64,000 nt of DNA from Saccharopolyspora soli (GTDB lineage Bacteria; Actinomycetota; Actinomycetes; Mycobacteriales; Pseudonocardiaceae). Location of the stretch: positions 117,596 through 181,595 of the forward strand of contig NZ_JALBWV010000010.1 in NCBI RefSeq assembly GCF_022678645.1. Direction: 5' to 3'. Positions 49,776-59,186 of the stretch are shown piece by piece. Made by a program: the position numbers and the translations under genes. Position 1 is the first letter of the stretch. Each line of letters starts with the position of its first letter. The notes beneath the pieces are model-generated. The model was not told the origin of the DNA, ran no database searches, and saw only the letters and a list, made by a program, of their open reading frames with translations.

Positions 49776-52700
49776 GTGACGCGGATCGAACCGGCAACCG
49801 ATCAGACCACCGCCGTTCCCGGCAAACGGATGCGGTCGTTCGTCGGTCTCCTCGTCGGGCTGCTGGGTTTGGTGGCGGCTGTCGCGCTGCCCTTCGCGCC
49901 GGTGTTGACCGAGCAGAGCACGATCAGCTGGCCTGGAGGGGACGGCATCCCACGTTCGACCTCGGCGCTGTTCGTTGCTTACCGCCCGGCCGAGTTCCGG
50001 TTGACGGTCCCCTGCTCGGTGATGTCCGCGGGAGGTTCGGGACCCACGACCGTCTTCTCGACGCTGCCGCCGCAGAGCACGCGGGAAGGCGTGGTGGCCG
50101 GGGTGCGGGATGGTCGCCCGTACTTGCTCTTCGATCAGCACGTCGTGCCGATTCCCCCGCACACCTGCGGTTTTCAGCTGACATCGACCTCGGCCGGTTC
50201 GAGCGTCGCGTTCGACGGTGGTGGGCGGGTGGAACTGCCGGGCAGACCCGCGCCGGAGGTGTTCACCTTCGCGACGGATCTGACGCCGGAGCAAGCCCGC
50301 GGCATGGCGGTCACGGCGCGGGCCTACTCGTGGTTCCAGACCAGTCCGACCGGCGGCAAGATCGCGCTCATCGCGGTTCAACTGGCGTGCGCCGCGGTTT
50401 CGTGGTTCTTGTTGCGGGGCGCGACCGTGCCGCGCGGCCGGTCTGGCCGGGGCTGGTTCCTCGACGCCGGAGTCGTGGCGGTGCTGCTGGGCTGGATGAT
50501 CATCGCGCCGGTGACCGATGACGACAGCTGGGCGCTGATGACCATCAGGAATGGCTTCGACACCGGCGACATCGGCAACTACTACCGGTGGATGAACGCC
50601 TCGGAAGCGCCGTTCACCTTGTGGCAGCACGTGATCGGTTTGTTCGCCGCGCACAGCCTGCCGCTGCCGTTGCTGCGGATACCGTCCACTGCGGTCGCTA
50701 TCGCGGCTTGGTTCGTGGCCAGCCGGGGAATCCTGCGCGCGCTCGCGCCCGCGTGGGCGGGCCGCGCGAGCGTGCGGCTGGTGTGCGCGCTTGCGTTCCT
50801 GGCGTGGTGGCTGCCGTTCAACGTCGGCCTGCGCCCGGAGTCGGTAGTCGCGTTGGGCAGCGCGGCGGTTTTCGTCCTGTTGCTGCGCGCCACCGGCGGC
50901 GAGCTCGACTTCTCCCGCATCGGTGCCGCGGCGCTCATCGCGGGAGCAACGGTGGCGACGACGCCGTCCGGGCTCATCGCGCTCGTACCTGTTGCCTTGT
51001 TCCTGCCCAGGATTTGGCGTTCGTGGCCCGCAGCCCGGCTGACATCCGCGGCGCGCGTCGCGATGTTGTTGTGCCTCGGCTCGGTGGGACTCGTGGCGAT
51101 GTTCGCCGATGCTTCGTGGACCGCGGTCGTGCGCGCCACCGAGCTGCACGACCAGTTCGGGCCCAGCCTGGGCTGGTACCAGGAGCTCACCCGGTACCAG
51201 CTGTTGTTCAGCCCGCTGACGCAGGGCAATGCGGCCAAGCGCACCGCGGTGCTGCTGACGCTCGTGGTGCTGCTGACGACGATGATGCTGTTGGGCAAGG
51301 GGTTCCAGCGGCGATCCGGACTGGCCGACCTGCACCTGCTGGTCGGCGCGGTCGTCGGTGGTTTCCTCGCGCTGTGGTTCGCCCCGTCGAAGTGGACGCA
51401 CCACTTCGGTGCACTGGCCGGGGTGAGCGTTCCGCTGTTGGCGCTGGGCATCGTGTTCCTGGTCCGGGTTGGCCGGAACAACTCCGGCGATCGCCGGGTC
51501 CGGTTGATCTCGCTCGCCGGGTCGGTGGCCGTGGCGTTCGCCGCCGGGTGGGCGATGGTCGGGCCCAACATGTGGTGGATTCCGTCCAACTTCGAGGTCG
51601 CGTGGTCGGACGAGCCGGTCACGCCTGCCGGACTTCCGCTGCAGAGCCCGATCTTCTGGATGATCGTCGGCGGTTGCGCTGCGCTCGGCTGGGCGCTGGT
51701 GGTCAGGGCTACTGTTTGGCGTGCGGTGTTGCTAGCACCCGGAATCATCGCGGTCGCCTGGGCGGTCACCTCGGTGGCCGTTCTGGTGGGCAGCTTCACC
51801 GCTGCGGTCCTGTCGTCCAACTACACGTTGGCAAGGCAGAACCTGCACGCGCTCGCCGGAGAAGGTTGCGGGATGGCTGATGCGATCGACGTGTTTCCCT
51901 TGGCGCCCAACGGTGTGCTGCAAGCCAGGGGCAGTGGTTCCGCGGCGGGGTTCGTCCTCGGGCGCGGGTCTTCGGTCGGAGCGCCGCCAGCGGAGGGCGC
52001 CGAACTTCAGGTGTGGGACAGCAATGCCGCTGGCCCGCAGTCGACCGGGTACCTGACGAGCCCGTGGTTCGGGCTTCCGGCGCTGTCCGATGATCAGCGG
52101 GTCTCGGTTTGGGTCGCCGGGCGGGCGCAGGACGGCAACACCATCCGGCTGGAGTTCGGTCGCGATGGCAATCCGATCGGCGTGCGCGAGTTGCCCGACC
52201 CGCAGCCGACCACCCAGCCGTACGCGGATCCGAGGCACGGTCGACCCACGGATTGGCGCGACTACGGGCGTTGGCGGTCGCTGGGTGTTCCGGCGAGCCT
52301 CGTCCCGGCGGGCGCGGACAGCGTCCGGGTCCAAGCCGTGGACGGCACCAGCGACCGGTTCGGTTGGCTGGCCGCCAGCGGCCCGCTGGTGCGGCACGCG
52401 GCGCCGCTCGGGGAGTTCCTGCCGGGCCGCGGTCCCGTGCTGGTCGACTGGCCGTTCACCGCGGGATTCCCGTGCGTTCGGGACTTTCCCGAGGTCGGGG
52501 ACGGGGTGGCGCAGAGCCCGCGGGTGGTGATCGCGGCGCCGGACGAGGCCATCGGCACGGCGATGTCCTACGACACGAGCATGGGCGGCTCTTTCGCGGG
52601 CATCGCGATGAACGCCACGACGACCGAAGTGCCGAGCGCGCTGCGCGGTGCTCCGGGAACGAACTGGGGCAGCGTGCGACTGGTCGGCTACTCGGCCGGG

Positions 52701-52793
52701 GTCGACGGGTACGCGGTGCAGACCCGGAGGGTCGTGGTCCCCGGTGCGGGCGGCGACGCCGCATATCCGTTCACCGAATACCCGGTCCGGTAG
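49776..52793 (+). CDS. Arabinosyltransferase of the EmbA/EmbB/EmbC family
   Basis: The protein has about 1005 residues. TM1 is followed by an extracytoplasmic jelly-roll domain, then about 12 more TM helices, then a C-terminal carbohydrate-binding domain. APVTDDDSWALMTIRN (Asp248-250) is the metal-binding DDX-type catalytic motif of Emb proteins. They use decaprenyl-phosphoryl-arabinose to build arabinan of the cell wall, the target of ethambutol. One Emb gene alone here fits genera with arabinogalactan but without the mycobacterial embCAB set. GTG 49776 is preferred; an ATG at 49710 is possible. Confidence 0.9.
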   Translation: MTRIEPATDQTTAVPGKRMRSFVGLLVGLLGLVAAVALPFAPVLTEQSTISWPGGDGIPRSTSALFVAYRPAEFRLTVPCSVMSAGGSGPTTVFSTLPPQSTREGVVAGVRDGRPYLLFDQHVVPIPPHTCGFQLTSTSAGSSVAFDGGGRVELPGRPAPEVFTFATDLTPEQARGMAVTARAYSWFQTSPTGGKIALIAVQLACAAVSWFLLRGATVPRGRSGRGWFLDAGVVAVLLGWMIIAPVTDDDSWALMTIRNGFDTGDIGNYYRWMNASEAPFTLWQHVIGLFAAHSLPLPLLRIPSTAVAIAAWFVASRGILRALAPAWAGRASVRLVCALAFLAWWLPFNVGLRPESVVALGSAAVFVLLLRATGGELDFSRIGAAALIAGATVATTPSGLIALVPVALFLPRIWRSWPAARLTSAARVAMLLCLGSVGLVAMFADASWTAVVRATELHDQFGPSLGWYQELTRYQLLFSPLTQGNAAKRTAVLLTLVVLLTTMMLLGKGFQRRSGLADLHLLVGAVVGGFLALWFAPSKWTHHFGALAGVSVPLLALGIVFLVRVGRNNSGDRRVRLISLAGSVAVAFAAGWAMVGPNMWWIPSNFEVAWSDEPVTPAGLPLQSPIFWMIVGGCAALGWALVVRATVWRAVLLAPGIIAVAWAVTSVAVLVGSFTAAVLSSNYTLARQNLHALAGEGCGMADAIDVFPLAPNGVLQARGSGSAAGFVLGRGSSVGAPPAEGAELQVWDSNAAGPQSTGYLTSPWFGLPALSDDQRVSVWVAGRAQDGNTIRLEFGRDGNPIGVRELPDPQPTTQPYADPRHGRPTDWRDYGRWRSLGVPASLVPAGADSVRVQAVDGTSDRFGWLAASGPLVRHAAPLGEFLPGRGPVLVDWPFTAGFPCVRDFPEVGDGVAQSPRVVIAAPDEAIGTAMSYDTSMGGSFAGIAMNATTTEVPSALRGAPGTNWGSVRLVGYSAGVDGYAVQTRRVVVPGAGGDAAYPFTEYPVR

Positions 52794-52867
52794 TGGGTCT
52801 CTGGGCAGTTTTGTCCGAAGGTAGTTGCGTAAGGTTGTGTTCGAGGCTACGACGAGAAGGCGACGCG

Positions 52868-53800
52868 ATGGATACACGCAGGCTGGGAGCTCAGGGACCC
52901 GAGCTTTCCGTGCTGGGGCTGGGGTGCAACAACTTCGGGATGAAGCTCGACGCCGAGCAGACCAAGGCTGTTGTGGAGACAGCCATGGAGGTGGGGATCA
53001 CGCACTTCGACACCGCCGAGATGTACGGCGGGGGCAAGTCGGAGGAGTTCCTGGGCGCCGCTCTCGGTACCCGCCGTGACGAGGTGGTCCTCGCGACCAA
53101 GTACCTCCCGCGCAGCGAAGAACCCTTTCGACCCGGTGATCTGTCCCGACGCATCACGGACGCCGCGGACGGGAGCTTGCGCCGACTGGGCACGGACCGG
53201 ATCGACGTGTTCTACCAGCACTACCCCGATCCGGAGGCCCCGCTGGATGAGTTGCTGGACGCCTTCGAGTCCCTGATCACCTCGGGCAAGGTGCTTCATG
53301 CGGCGATCTCGAACGTCGACGCCGCGCAGATCACCGCGACCACTGCGGCTGCTCAGGCGCGAGACGGGTTCCCGCTGCGCGGGGTGCAGGTCGAATGGAA
53401 CCTGCTAGCCCGCGGCGTCGAGGACACGATCGTCCCGGCAGCGCACGCTGCCGGTCTGGGAGTCGTCCCGTACTTCCCGCTGGCCTCGGGGCTGCTGACC
53501 GGCAAGTACAGCGGGCGCAACGATTTCCCCGAGGGTTCACGGCTGGCGACGCTCCCGTGGTTCGCCCAAGCCGCCACCCCGGAGAACTTGGCGAAGGTCG
53601 ACTCGCTCAGCGCCGTGGCCCGCCGTCACGAACGCACGATCATCGAGCTCGCTTTCGGCTGGCTGCTCGCGCAGCCTGACGTGACCTCCGTCATCGCCGG
53701 GGCGACGACTCCCGAACAGGTCAATGCGAACGTCACCTCGATCGGCTGGTCGCTGACCGCCTCCGAGCTCGCCGAAATAGACCAGGCACTGGCCAGCTGA
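52868..53800 (+). CDS. Aldo/keto reductase
   Basis: The protein has 310 residues. It contains GLGCNNFG, the catalytic Asp-Tyr-Lys-His set (FDTAEMYGGGKSE, LATKYL, DVFYQHYPDP) and the NADPH-binding loop VIAGATTPEQVNAN. It is an oxidoreductase with the TIM-barrel fold that reduces aldehydes or ketones. AGAAGGCG lies upstream of the ATG. It stands alone, convergent with the cyclase gene. Confidence 0.9.
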   Translation: MDTRRLGAQGPELSVLGLGCNNFGMKLDAEQTKAVVETAMEVGITHFDTAEMYGGGKSEEFLGAALGTRRDEVVLATKYLPRSEEPFRPGDLSRRITDAADGSLRRLGTDRIDVFYQHYPDPEAPLDELLDAFESLITSGKVLHAAISNVDAAQITATTAAAQARDGFPLRGVQVEWNLLARGVEDTIVPAAHAAGLGVVPYFPLASGLLTGKYSGRNDFPEGSRLATLPWFAQAATPENLAKVDSLSAVARRHERTIIELAFGWLLAQPDVTSVIAGATTPEQVNANVTSIGWSLTASELAEIDQALAS

Positions 53801-53825
53801 GCAGCGACCCCGAGACCCGCGCCGG

Positions 53826-55076
53826 TCAGCGGGGTTGGGCCAGGGCTGCTGGTGGGGTGTTCCCGGCCGTGGCACCTTCGGCGAACTGCGGGGTCACGGT
53901 GAAGACGAATTCGTACGCCCCGTCGTCGGCCAGGCCGTCTAGGACGTAGGACTCGCCGATCCGGATTCCGTGGCGCATCAGCAGTTCCTGGTGCACCGGG
54001 AACGACGTGCCGTCCTCGTTCACCGGACTGCCGAGCACCTCCAGCGCCCAGGTGTCGCTGCCGATGATCGCGGGCCGGAACTGCGCCAGCCAGCGGGCCT
54101 CCCGCAGGTAGATGCCGGGCATGCCAGCAGTGGCCTCCCAGCGTTCGATGTCGGCCGGATCGCGGCGGGCCAGCAACTGGTTCCACCCGGTGCGCACCAG
54201 GACCACGTCGCCAGGACCGATCTCGTCGACGTCCGCGAAGTCCATCGCCGCCTGCAGGTCCTCGACGGTGATCCGGTAGTCCTCCCGCAGCAGCGGTTGG
54301 CCGTTGCTCGCCGGTTCGGCCAGGTCGCCGGTCGCGCCCTCGGCCAGCTTCACCCCCAGGACGTCCAGCAGCACGCCCCTGGTCGCCACCGGGCCCATGT
54401 TCTCGTTGCCCAGCTTGGTGGTTCCGTGGCCGCGGGCGATGTCGGGGCCGCGCAAGCCGTTGTAGAAGTACTCGCCAGCACCGATGTGGTTGAGGTTGTC
54501 GGTTTGCGAGCCGATCTGGTACGTCGTCGCCAGCGGCTCCGGGTGCTTCGGGTACTGGTGGCCGAGGAACCGCTCCTCGTGCCAGATGACCTTGTTGGCC
54601 CCCAACGGTTCGGTCGACATCACCACGCCGCCTTCGGACTGGAACTCGGGTGGCGGCACGTATCCGTACACGGTGAGGCGTTGGTCGTAGGTGCGCGGCG
54701 GATCGGCCTGGAAGGCGGGGAAACCGTTCCACATCAGCTCGCCCAGGTTGTAAGTCCGCACCGCGCGCCGGGTGTCGAGCAGCGCCAGGGCGGCGGCGGT
54801 CCGCTCCGGCGTCACCTCGTTGAACGCGCCCCGCTGGTCATCGGCCCCGTAGCGGCTGGGCGCCCAGTCCGGCAGGTTCGCCGGGTCGGCGTAGTCGAAC
54901 GGCGTGTCGTCGAAGTGGTCATCGGGAACGACGCTGGGTGCTCCGGTGGCTTGCGCGCTTCCGGCACCGGCCCAGGTGGCGGCCCCGATCGCGCTTGCGG
55001 CACCGGCAATCCGGATGGCACCGCGGCGGTTGACGCGATGTTTGGCGAGGTAGTTGCGCAGCAGGTCCGGGTTCAT
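53826..55076 (-). CDS. Tat-exported cyclase-family (kynurenine formamidase-like) protein
   Basis: The 416-residue protein has a twin-arginine signal (NRRGAIRIAGAASAIGAATW) ending in an AxA site. The fold is that of PF04199 cyclases. The expected metal motif HxGTHxDxxxH appears as NHIGAGEYFYNG, so two of the usual ligands are changed, while the later GDVVLVRTGWNQ and VHQELLMRHGI segments are kept. It could bind a different metal or be inactive. The ATG at 55076 gives the Tat signal its normal place. Confidence 0.8.
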   Translation of the reverse strand: MNPDLLRNYLAKHRVNRRGAIRIAGAASAIGAATWAGAGSAQATGAPSVVPDDHFDDTPFDYADPANLPDWAPSRYGADDQRGAFNEVTPERTAAALALLDTRRAVRTYNLGELMWNGFPAFQADPPRTYDQRLTVYGYVPPPEFQSEGGVVMSTEPLGANKVIWHEERFLGHQYPKHPEPLATTYQIGSQTDNLNHIGAGEYFYNGLRGPDIARGHGTTKLGNENMGPVATRGVLLDVLGVKLAEGATGDLAEPASNGQPLLREDYRITVEDLQAAMDFADVDEIGPGDVVLVRTGWNQLLARRDPADIERWEATAGMPGIYLREARWLAQFRPAIIGSDTWALEVLGSPVNEDGTSFPVHQELLMRHGIRIGESYVLDGLADDGAYEFVFTVTPQFAEGATAGNTPPAALAQPR

Positions 55077-55385
55077 CGCGCATCCCTTCGATGCTTTCGT
55101 GCAGCGGTGGACGAACGTCGCGCCCACCGGTGGTGCGCGCGACCGGAATTCGATGAACAGTGCTGGTTCCTGGTACCGGAATCGGACAGGGACGTGGCAG
55201 CATACTGGCTCGAACAAGCGCCCGGCGAGGGCTGAACGAGCAGCGGCGGCACTTTATCGATCTGCACGGAAGCTTTCCTTGCTTTCCGCCTCGCATGGCC
55301 CGATCCTCTCTTCCACCCGCGACGTCGAAACCCCAGCCGCGGGCTGCGAACCAGCGCTGGGGTTCAAGCAGCAACGGAGCTGCCC
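55077..55385. other. 309-bp divergent promoter region
   Basis: It separates the cyclase gene (minus) from the MHS transporter gene (plus). No gene or clear operator was seen. Confidence 0.4.
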
Positions 55386-56705
55386 ATGACGACCGAAACC
55401 GGTACCCAGTCCAACCGACCCGCGAGCACCCGCACCGTCGCATGGGCGACCATGATCGGCACCGCGATCGAGTGGTACGACTTCTTCATCTACGGCACCG
55501 CCGCCGCACTGGTTTTCAACACGCTTTTCTTCCCCACCGGCGCCACACCGCTGATCGGCACCCTGTTGGCTTTCAGCACCTATGCCGTCGGTTTCGCGTT
55601 CCGGCCGATCGGCGGCATCGTCTTCGCGCACTACGGCGACAGGATCGGTCGCAAGTCGATGCTGGTGCTGTCGCTGTCGTTGATGGGCGCCGCGACGTTC
55701 CTGATCGGTCTGCTGCCGACTTTCCAGAGCATCGGGATCGCCGCGCCGATCCTGCTGGTGCTGCTGCGCATGATCCAGGGAATCGGGGTCGGCGGTGAAT
55801 GGGGTGCCGCCGCGCTGATGGCGGTGGAACACGCACCGCCGCACCGGCGCGGCTTCTACGGCAGTTGGCCGCAGATGGGCGTGCCCGCCGGGATGTTGAC
55901 CGCGAACGTGGCGTTCATCGTGCTTTCGTCCAACCTGGACGATTCGGCGTTCACCGCGTGGGGCTGGCGGGTGCCGTTCCTGGCCTCGATCGTGCTCATC
56001 GCGGTCGGCCTGGTGATCCGGCTGCGCGTCGCCGAATCCCCGGTCTTCGAAGGCTTGCAGCAGGCGGGCACCATCGAGCGGCAACCGATCATCGCGGTGT
56101 TGCGCCGACAGCCCAAGAACGTGCTGCGCGCCGCCGGGATCCGGTTCGCCGAGAACAGCACCTTCTACATCCACACGACTTTCATCCTGACCTACGGCAC
56201 GACGGTGGTCGGACTGGGTCGCGACGAACTGCTGCTCGGGGTCATCATCACCTCGGTGCTGGGGCTGTTCAGCCTGCCCGCCTGGGGCGCGGTGTCCGAC
56301 CGGATCGGCCGCCGGAAGGTGGTGCTGTTCGGTTCGGCGCTGATGGCGTTGTTGAGCTGGCCGTTCTTCTGGTCGCTGAATTCGGGCTACCTGCCGCTGA
56401 TCTACCTGACACTGGTGGTGTGCATCAACGTCGCCAACAGTGCGATCTACGGTCCGCAGCCCGCCTACTACTGCGAGCTGTTCGAGCCCGAAGTCCGCTA
56501 CAGCGGCGCTTCCCTGGGCCAACAACTGGCGGCGGTGTTCGCCGGTGGGTTGTCGCCGCTGATCGCCACCGCCCTGCTGACCGCGACCGGCGGCTACGGT
56601 GCCATCGCGATCTACATGACCGCGATGGCGCTGATCACCGTGGTCGCCGCGTTGTTGAGCCCGGACCCGTACCTCCGGCAGTTGGCCAGGCAGAAACCTT
56701 CCTGA
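55386..56705 (+). CDS. MFS transporter of the metabolite:H+ symporter (MHS) family
   Basis: The 439-aa protein has 12 TM helices. The start VAWATMIGTAIEWYDFFIYG is the MHS hallmark (E-W-Y-D in TM1). HYGDRIGRKS is the loop 2-3 motif and GVGGEWGAAALMA is in TM5. Members carry shikimate, citrate, proline betaine or alpha-ketoglutarate. The divergent cyclase gene suggests a shared substrate pathway (inference). Confidence 0.9.
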   Translation: MTTETGTQSNRPASTRTVAWATMIGTAIEWYDFFIYGTAAALVFNTLFFPTGATPLIGTLLAFSTYAVGFAFRPIGGIVFAHYGDRIGRKSMLVLSLSLMGAATFLIGLLPTFQSIGIAAPILLVLLRMIQGIGVGGEWGAAALMAVEHAPPHRRGFYGSWPQMGVPAGMLTANVAFIVLSSNLDDSAFTAWGWRVPFLASIVLIAVGLVIRLRVAESPVFEGLQQAGTIERQPIIAVLRRQPKNVLRAAGIRFAENSTFYIHTTFILTYGTTVVGLGRDELLLGVIITSVLGLFSLPAWGAVSDRIGRRKVVLFGSALMALLSWPFFWSLNSGYLPLIYLTLVVCINVANSAIYGPQPAYYCELFEPEVRYSGASLGQQLAAVFAGGLSPLIATALLTATGGYGAIAIYMTAMALITVVAALLSPDPYLRQLARQKPS

Positions 56706-56748
56706 CGGTGTCGGAAACCGAGATCCCGCTCGTGCACAGTGGACGTTT

Positions 56749-57831
56749 TCACGCGTGGCCGAGGAGGGCTTCGTAGGTCTCGGTGCGCAGGGTTCGGCCC
56801 TTGATCTGCGAAGTGGCTTCGGCCGCCAGGACGCCCACCTCGGGGGCGTAGGACGCGCCGTGGTCGGGGCCCAGCGGGAGGGCGATGGCCGGTGCGGCGG
56901 CGGTGTAGGTGGCCAGGTGCCGGGAGCCGTCGATGAGGGAGCGGATGTTCTTCGCGGCCGTTTCCGCGTGTTCGCCCGCTGCTTTGGCCATTTTGGACTC
57001 CGGGATCGCCGTGACGTCACCGATGGCGAACACGTTCGGCAGTCCGGGCAGGCGCAGGTCGGCGGTCACCTCGATGGCGCCGTTCGGCTTGCGCGCGGCC
57101 ACCAGGTCGCCCGCAAGGTAGTCGCTGTTCGGCCGCACGCCGAAGCAGCGGAACCAGAGGTCCGCGGTAATTTCCCCGCCCCGGCTGGTGATCGCGGTGA
57201 ACGCCTTGACCTCGCCCGGCTCGGACGGCGGGTCCTCGCGCAGCGCGGCGCCGAGGGCCAGCCGCACGCCCAGCTCCGCCAGTTGGCTGCGCAGCTCGGT
57301 CCGCAGCTCCGGCGGGAAGTCGCCGGTGAGGATGTCTTCGGCCGGATCGACGATGGTCACCGGCTTGTCCGGCCACGCGGCCTTCAGTTCTCCGGCGAGT
57401 TCGAGTCCGACCGGACCCGCGCCGAGCAGCAGCACGTGCTCGGCTCGCGTCAAGGCGTCGTGGGTGGTCCGGATCCGGGCCTTCGCGGCGGCGCTGTCGA
57501 GGTCGTCGAACTTCGCCGGGAACGGGTAGGCCGAACCGGTCGCCAGCACGAGGTAGTCCGCCGCGATCCGCTGCCCGGACGCCAGCACCACGCCCGTCGA
57601 ATCCACTCGCGCTGCTCGGTCGCGGATCACCCGGCCGCGGGTAAGCAGGCGGTCGTACGGGTAGAACAGCCGGTCCGTCCAGGTCGGATCGACCAGGCCG
57701 CGCAGTGCGGCGACGTTGTGCACGAACGTGTCGCGCGGCTCGATGAGGACGACGTCGGCCACCTCGTCCAACGCCTGGGCGACGGCGATCCCGCCGTATC
57801 CGCCACCGACGACAACCACGGTCGATGCCAT
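56749..57831 (-). CDS. FAD-dependent NAD(P)H oxidoreductase (NDH-2/AIFM2-like)
   Basis: The 360-residue protein begins with an N-terminal FAD Rossmann motif VVVGGGYGGIAVAQAL and ends strand 2 with LIEPRDTF. A second nucleotide motif VLLLGAGPVGLELAGEL binds NAD(P)H, and NVFAIGDVTAI is the C-terminal FAD motif. It probably reduces a quinone or other small acceptor. It is divergent from the MarR gene at 57931 and likely repressed by its product through the palindrome between them. Confidence 0.9.
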   Translation of the reverse strand: MASTVVVVGGGYGGIAVAQALDEVADVVLIEPRDTFVHNVAALRGLVDPTWTDRLFYPYDRLLTRGRVIRDRAARVDSTGVVLASGQRIAADYLVLATGSAYPFPAKFDDLDSAAAKARIRTTHDALTRAEHVLLLGAGPVGLELAGELKAAWPDKPVTIVDPAEDILTGDFPPELRTELRSQLAELGVRLALGAALREDPPSEPGEVKAFTAITSRGGEITADLWFRCFGVRPNSDYLAGDLVAARKPNGAIEVTADLRLPGLPNVFAIGDVTAIPESKMAKAAGEHAETAAKNIRSLIDGSRHLATYTAAAPAIALPLGPDHGASYAPEVGVLAAEATSQIKGRTLRTETYEALLGHA

Positions 57832-57868
57832 CCCAGCTCCTAGTTCGCAATACGTATAGTTGGCAGAG

Positions 57869-57885
57869 CGAACTAAGTTAGTTCG
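57869..57885. promoter_or_regulatory. MarR operator between oxidoreductase and MarR genes
   Basis: CGAACTAAGTTAGTTCG is a perfect 17-bp palindrome in the divergent promoter. TAGTTCGC at 57841-57848 is a further half-site next to the oxidoreductase start. Confidence 0.6.
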
Positions 57886-57930
57886 TACCGCGAACCGCTG
57901 TCAAGTACACTCGATCGCCGGAGGCATGGC

Positions 57931-58350
57931 ATGACCAAGACGATCGAGGAGCAGGGACTGGCGGTCGCGCTGGTGCGGCTCACACACCTGGTGCAGCACT
58001 TGTTCGCCGACGTCGCGCGCTCCTACGAGCTCACCCCGCAGCAGGCGCAGCTGCTCTGCCTGCTCACCGACGGTCCGGTCGGAATGGCGGAGCTCGGACG
58101 CCTGCTGCACCTGGAGAAGTCCAGCCTGACCGGGCTGGTGGACCGCGCCGAACGGCGTGGCCTGGTGGTCCGCGCCCGCGACTTGCGCGACCGCCGCGCC
58201 TGCCGGATCGAACTGACCGACCACGGCGCCCAACTCGCCGTCCAGGCGCACCAGGGCGTGACGGACCGGCTGGACAAGGCGACTGCGGATTTGCCGACCG
58301 CCGAACGGAATCTGCTCACCTCGGTCATCGCCCGGATCGTGACCACCTGA
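57931..58350 (+). CDS. MarR-family transcriptional regulator
   Basis: The 139-residue protein has the HTH and wing MAELGRLLHLEKSSLTGLVD and AERRGLVVRARDLRDRRACR. GGAGG is 6 nt before the ATG. The palindrome 45 bp upstream is probably its own operator. It closely resembles the MarR protein at the right end of the window (LTPQQ, then LCLL, DRRxxR), so the two are likely paralogues. Confidence 0.9.
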   Translation: MTKTIEEQGLAVALVRLTHLVQHLFADVARSYELTPQQAQLLCLLTDGPVGMAELGRLLHLEKSSLTGLVDRAERRGLVVRARDLRDRRACRIELTDHGAQLAVQAHQGVTDRLDKATADLPTAERNLLTSVIARIVTT

Positions 58351-58367
58351 CCCGCGCGAAGGCGGAG

Positions 58368-59063
58368 CTAGGCCAACTCGGCGTGCTGTTCCGCGGTCAC
58401 TGATCGGGTTTTGCCCTGCTGCCGGTGGATTCGGCGGTGGCGGGTGATCAGGGCGGTGGTCAGCACGATCAGTTGGCAGAGCGGGGAGGGGAAGCCGAGC
58501 ACGATTCCGGTCGCGATGTCGATCAGCGGCGCGATCACCGCCGCGACGAAGACGCGGTTCGGCGCGGTCGGCAGCTTCCGCTTTCCCGCCCAGGGGGTTC
58601 GGCGCCAGGGCTTGGCGACCGACAGCCAGGCCTGGAACGCGATCGCCGAGGCCATCAACGAGGTTCCGACGAGTTGGGACAGCGGCGGGGTGGGCAGCCC
58701 GGCCTCGGCCGTCGCGACCGAGTTCTCCAATGCGCCGGACAGGATGAAGATCCCGGCGTAGAGCTGGACGATCGTGATCGCGAACTTGACCAGCACCCAC
58801 CAATTCCGGAAGAAGCCCCAGGCGGTGGCCGCGGCGAGCATGAGGCCGGTGAACGCGGCAGCGTTGGCGAACGGGGCGAGCAGGCGCACGTCGACCACGT
58901 GCGCCATCGACGTCGCGCTGATCCGCACTTCGGGGTCGTTGCTGGTGGCGCTCACCGCGAGCAGGGTGAACAGCACCAACGCCTGGGCCATCCAGCCGAC
59001 TGAGGTGATCACGTGCAGCCAGACGACGGCCTGCCGCCAGCGTTGCGAGGTTCCCTTAGCCAT
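58368..59063 (-). CDS. Integral membrane protein, about seven TM helices
   Basis: The 231-residue protein opens with WLHVITSVGWMAQALVLFTLLA, a helix with His resembling DUF2269-type or cytochrome-like membrane proteins, followed by further helices (AFTGLMLAAATAWGFF, WVLVKFAITIVQLYAGIFI and others). There are no binding motifs beyond this. The start is uncertain (59063 or 59099). The function is unknown. It is convergent with the MarR gene. Confidence 0.65.
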   Translation of the reverse strand: MAKGTSQRWRQAVVWLHVITSVGWMAQALVLFTLLAVSATSNDPEVRISATSMAHVVDVRLLAPFANAAAFTGLMLAAATAWGFFRNWWVLVKFAITIVQLYAGIFILSGALENSVATAEAGLPTPPLSQLVGTSLMASAIAFQAWLSVAKPWRRTPWAGKRKLPTAPNRVFVAAVIAPLIDIATGIVLGFPSPLCQLIVLTTALITRHRRIHRQQGKTRSVTAEQHAELA

Positions 59064-59186
59064 CGGTACAGGCTGTTGGTCGCGCGGATCGCGCGGCATC
59101 CGGCGAGTTCCGGAGACGGCCCTGATTCCGGCCCCGAGACCGGGACCAGGGGCGATTTCGCGCTGCAGGGTCGAGCCCGGCCGGGC

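Noticed and set aside
48975..51404. 809-codon open frame on the minus strand opposite the kinase, regulator and Emb genes
   Set aside because: It crosses three real genes and shows no motifs; a product of third-position GC bias.
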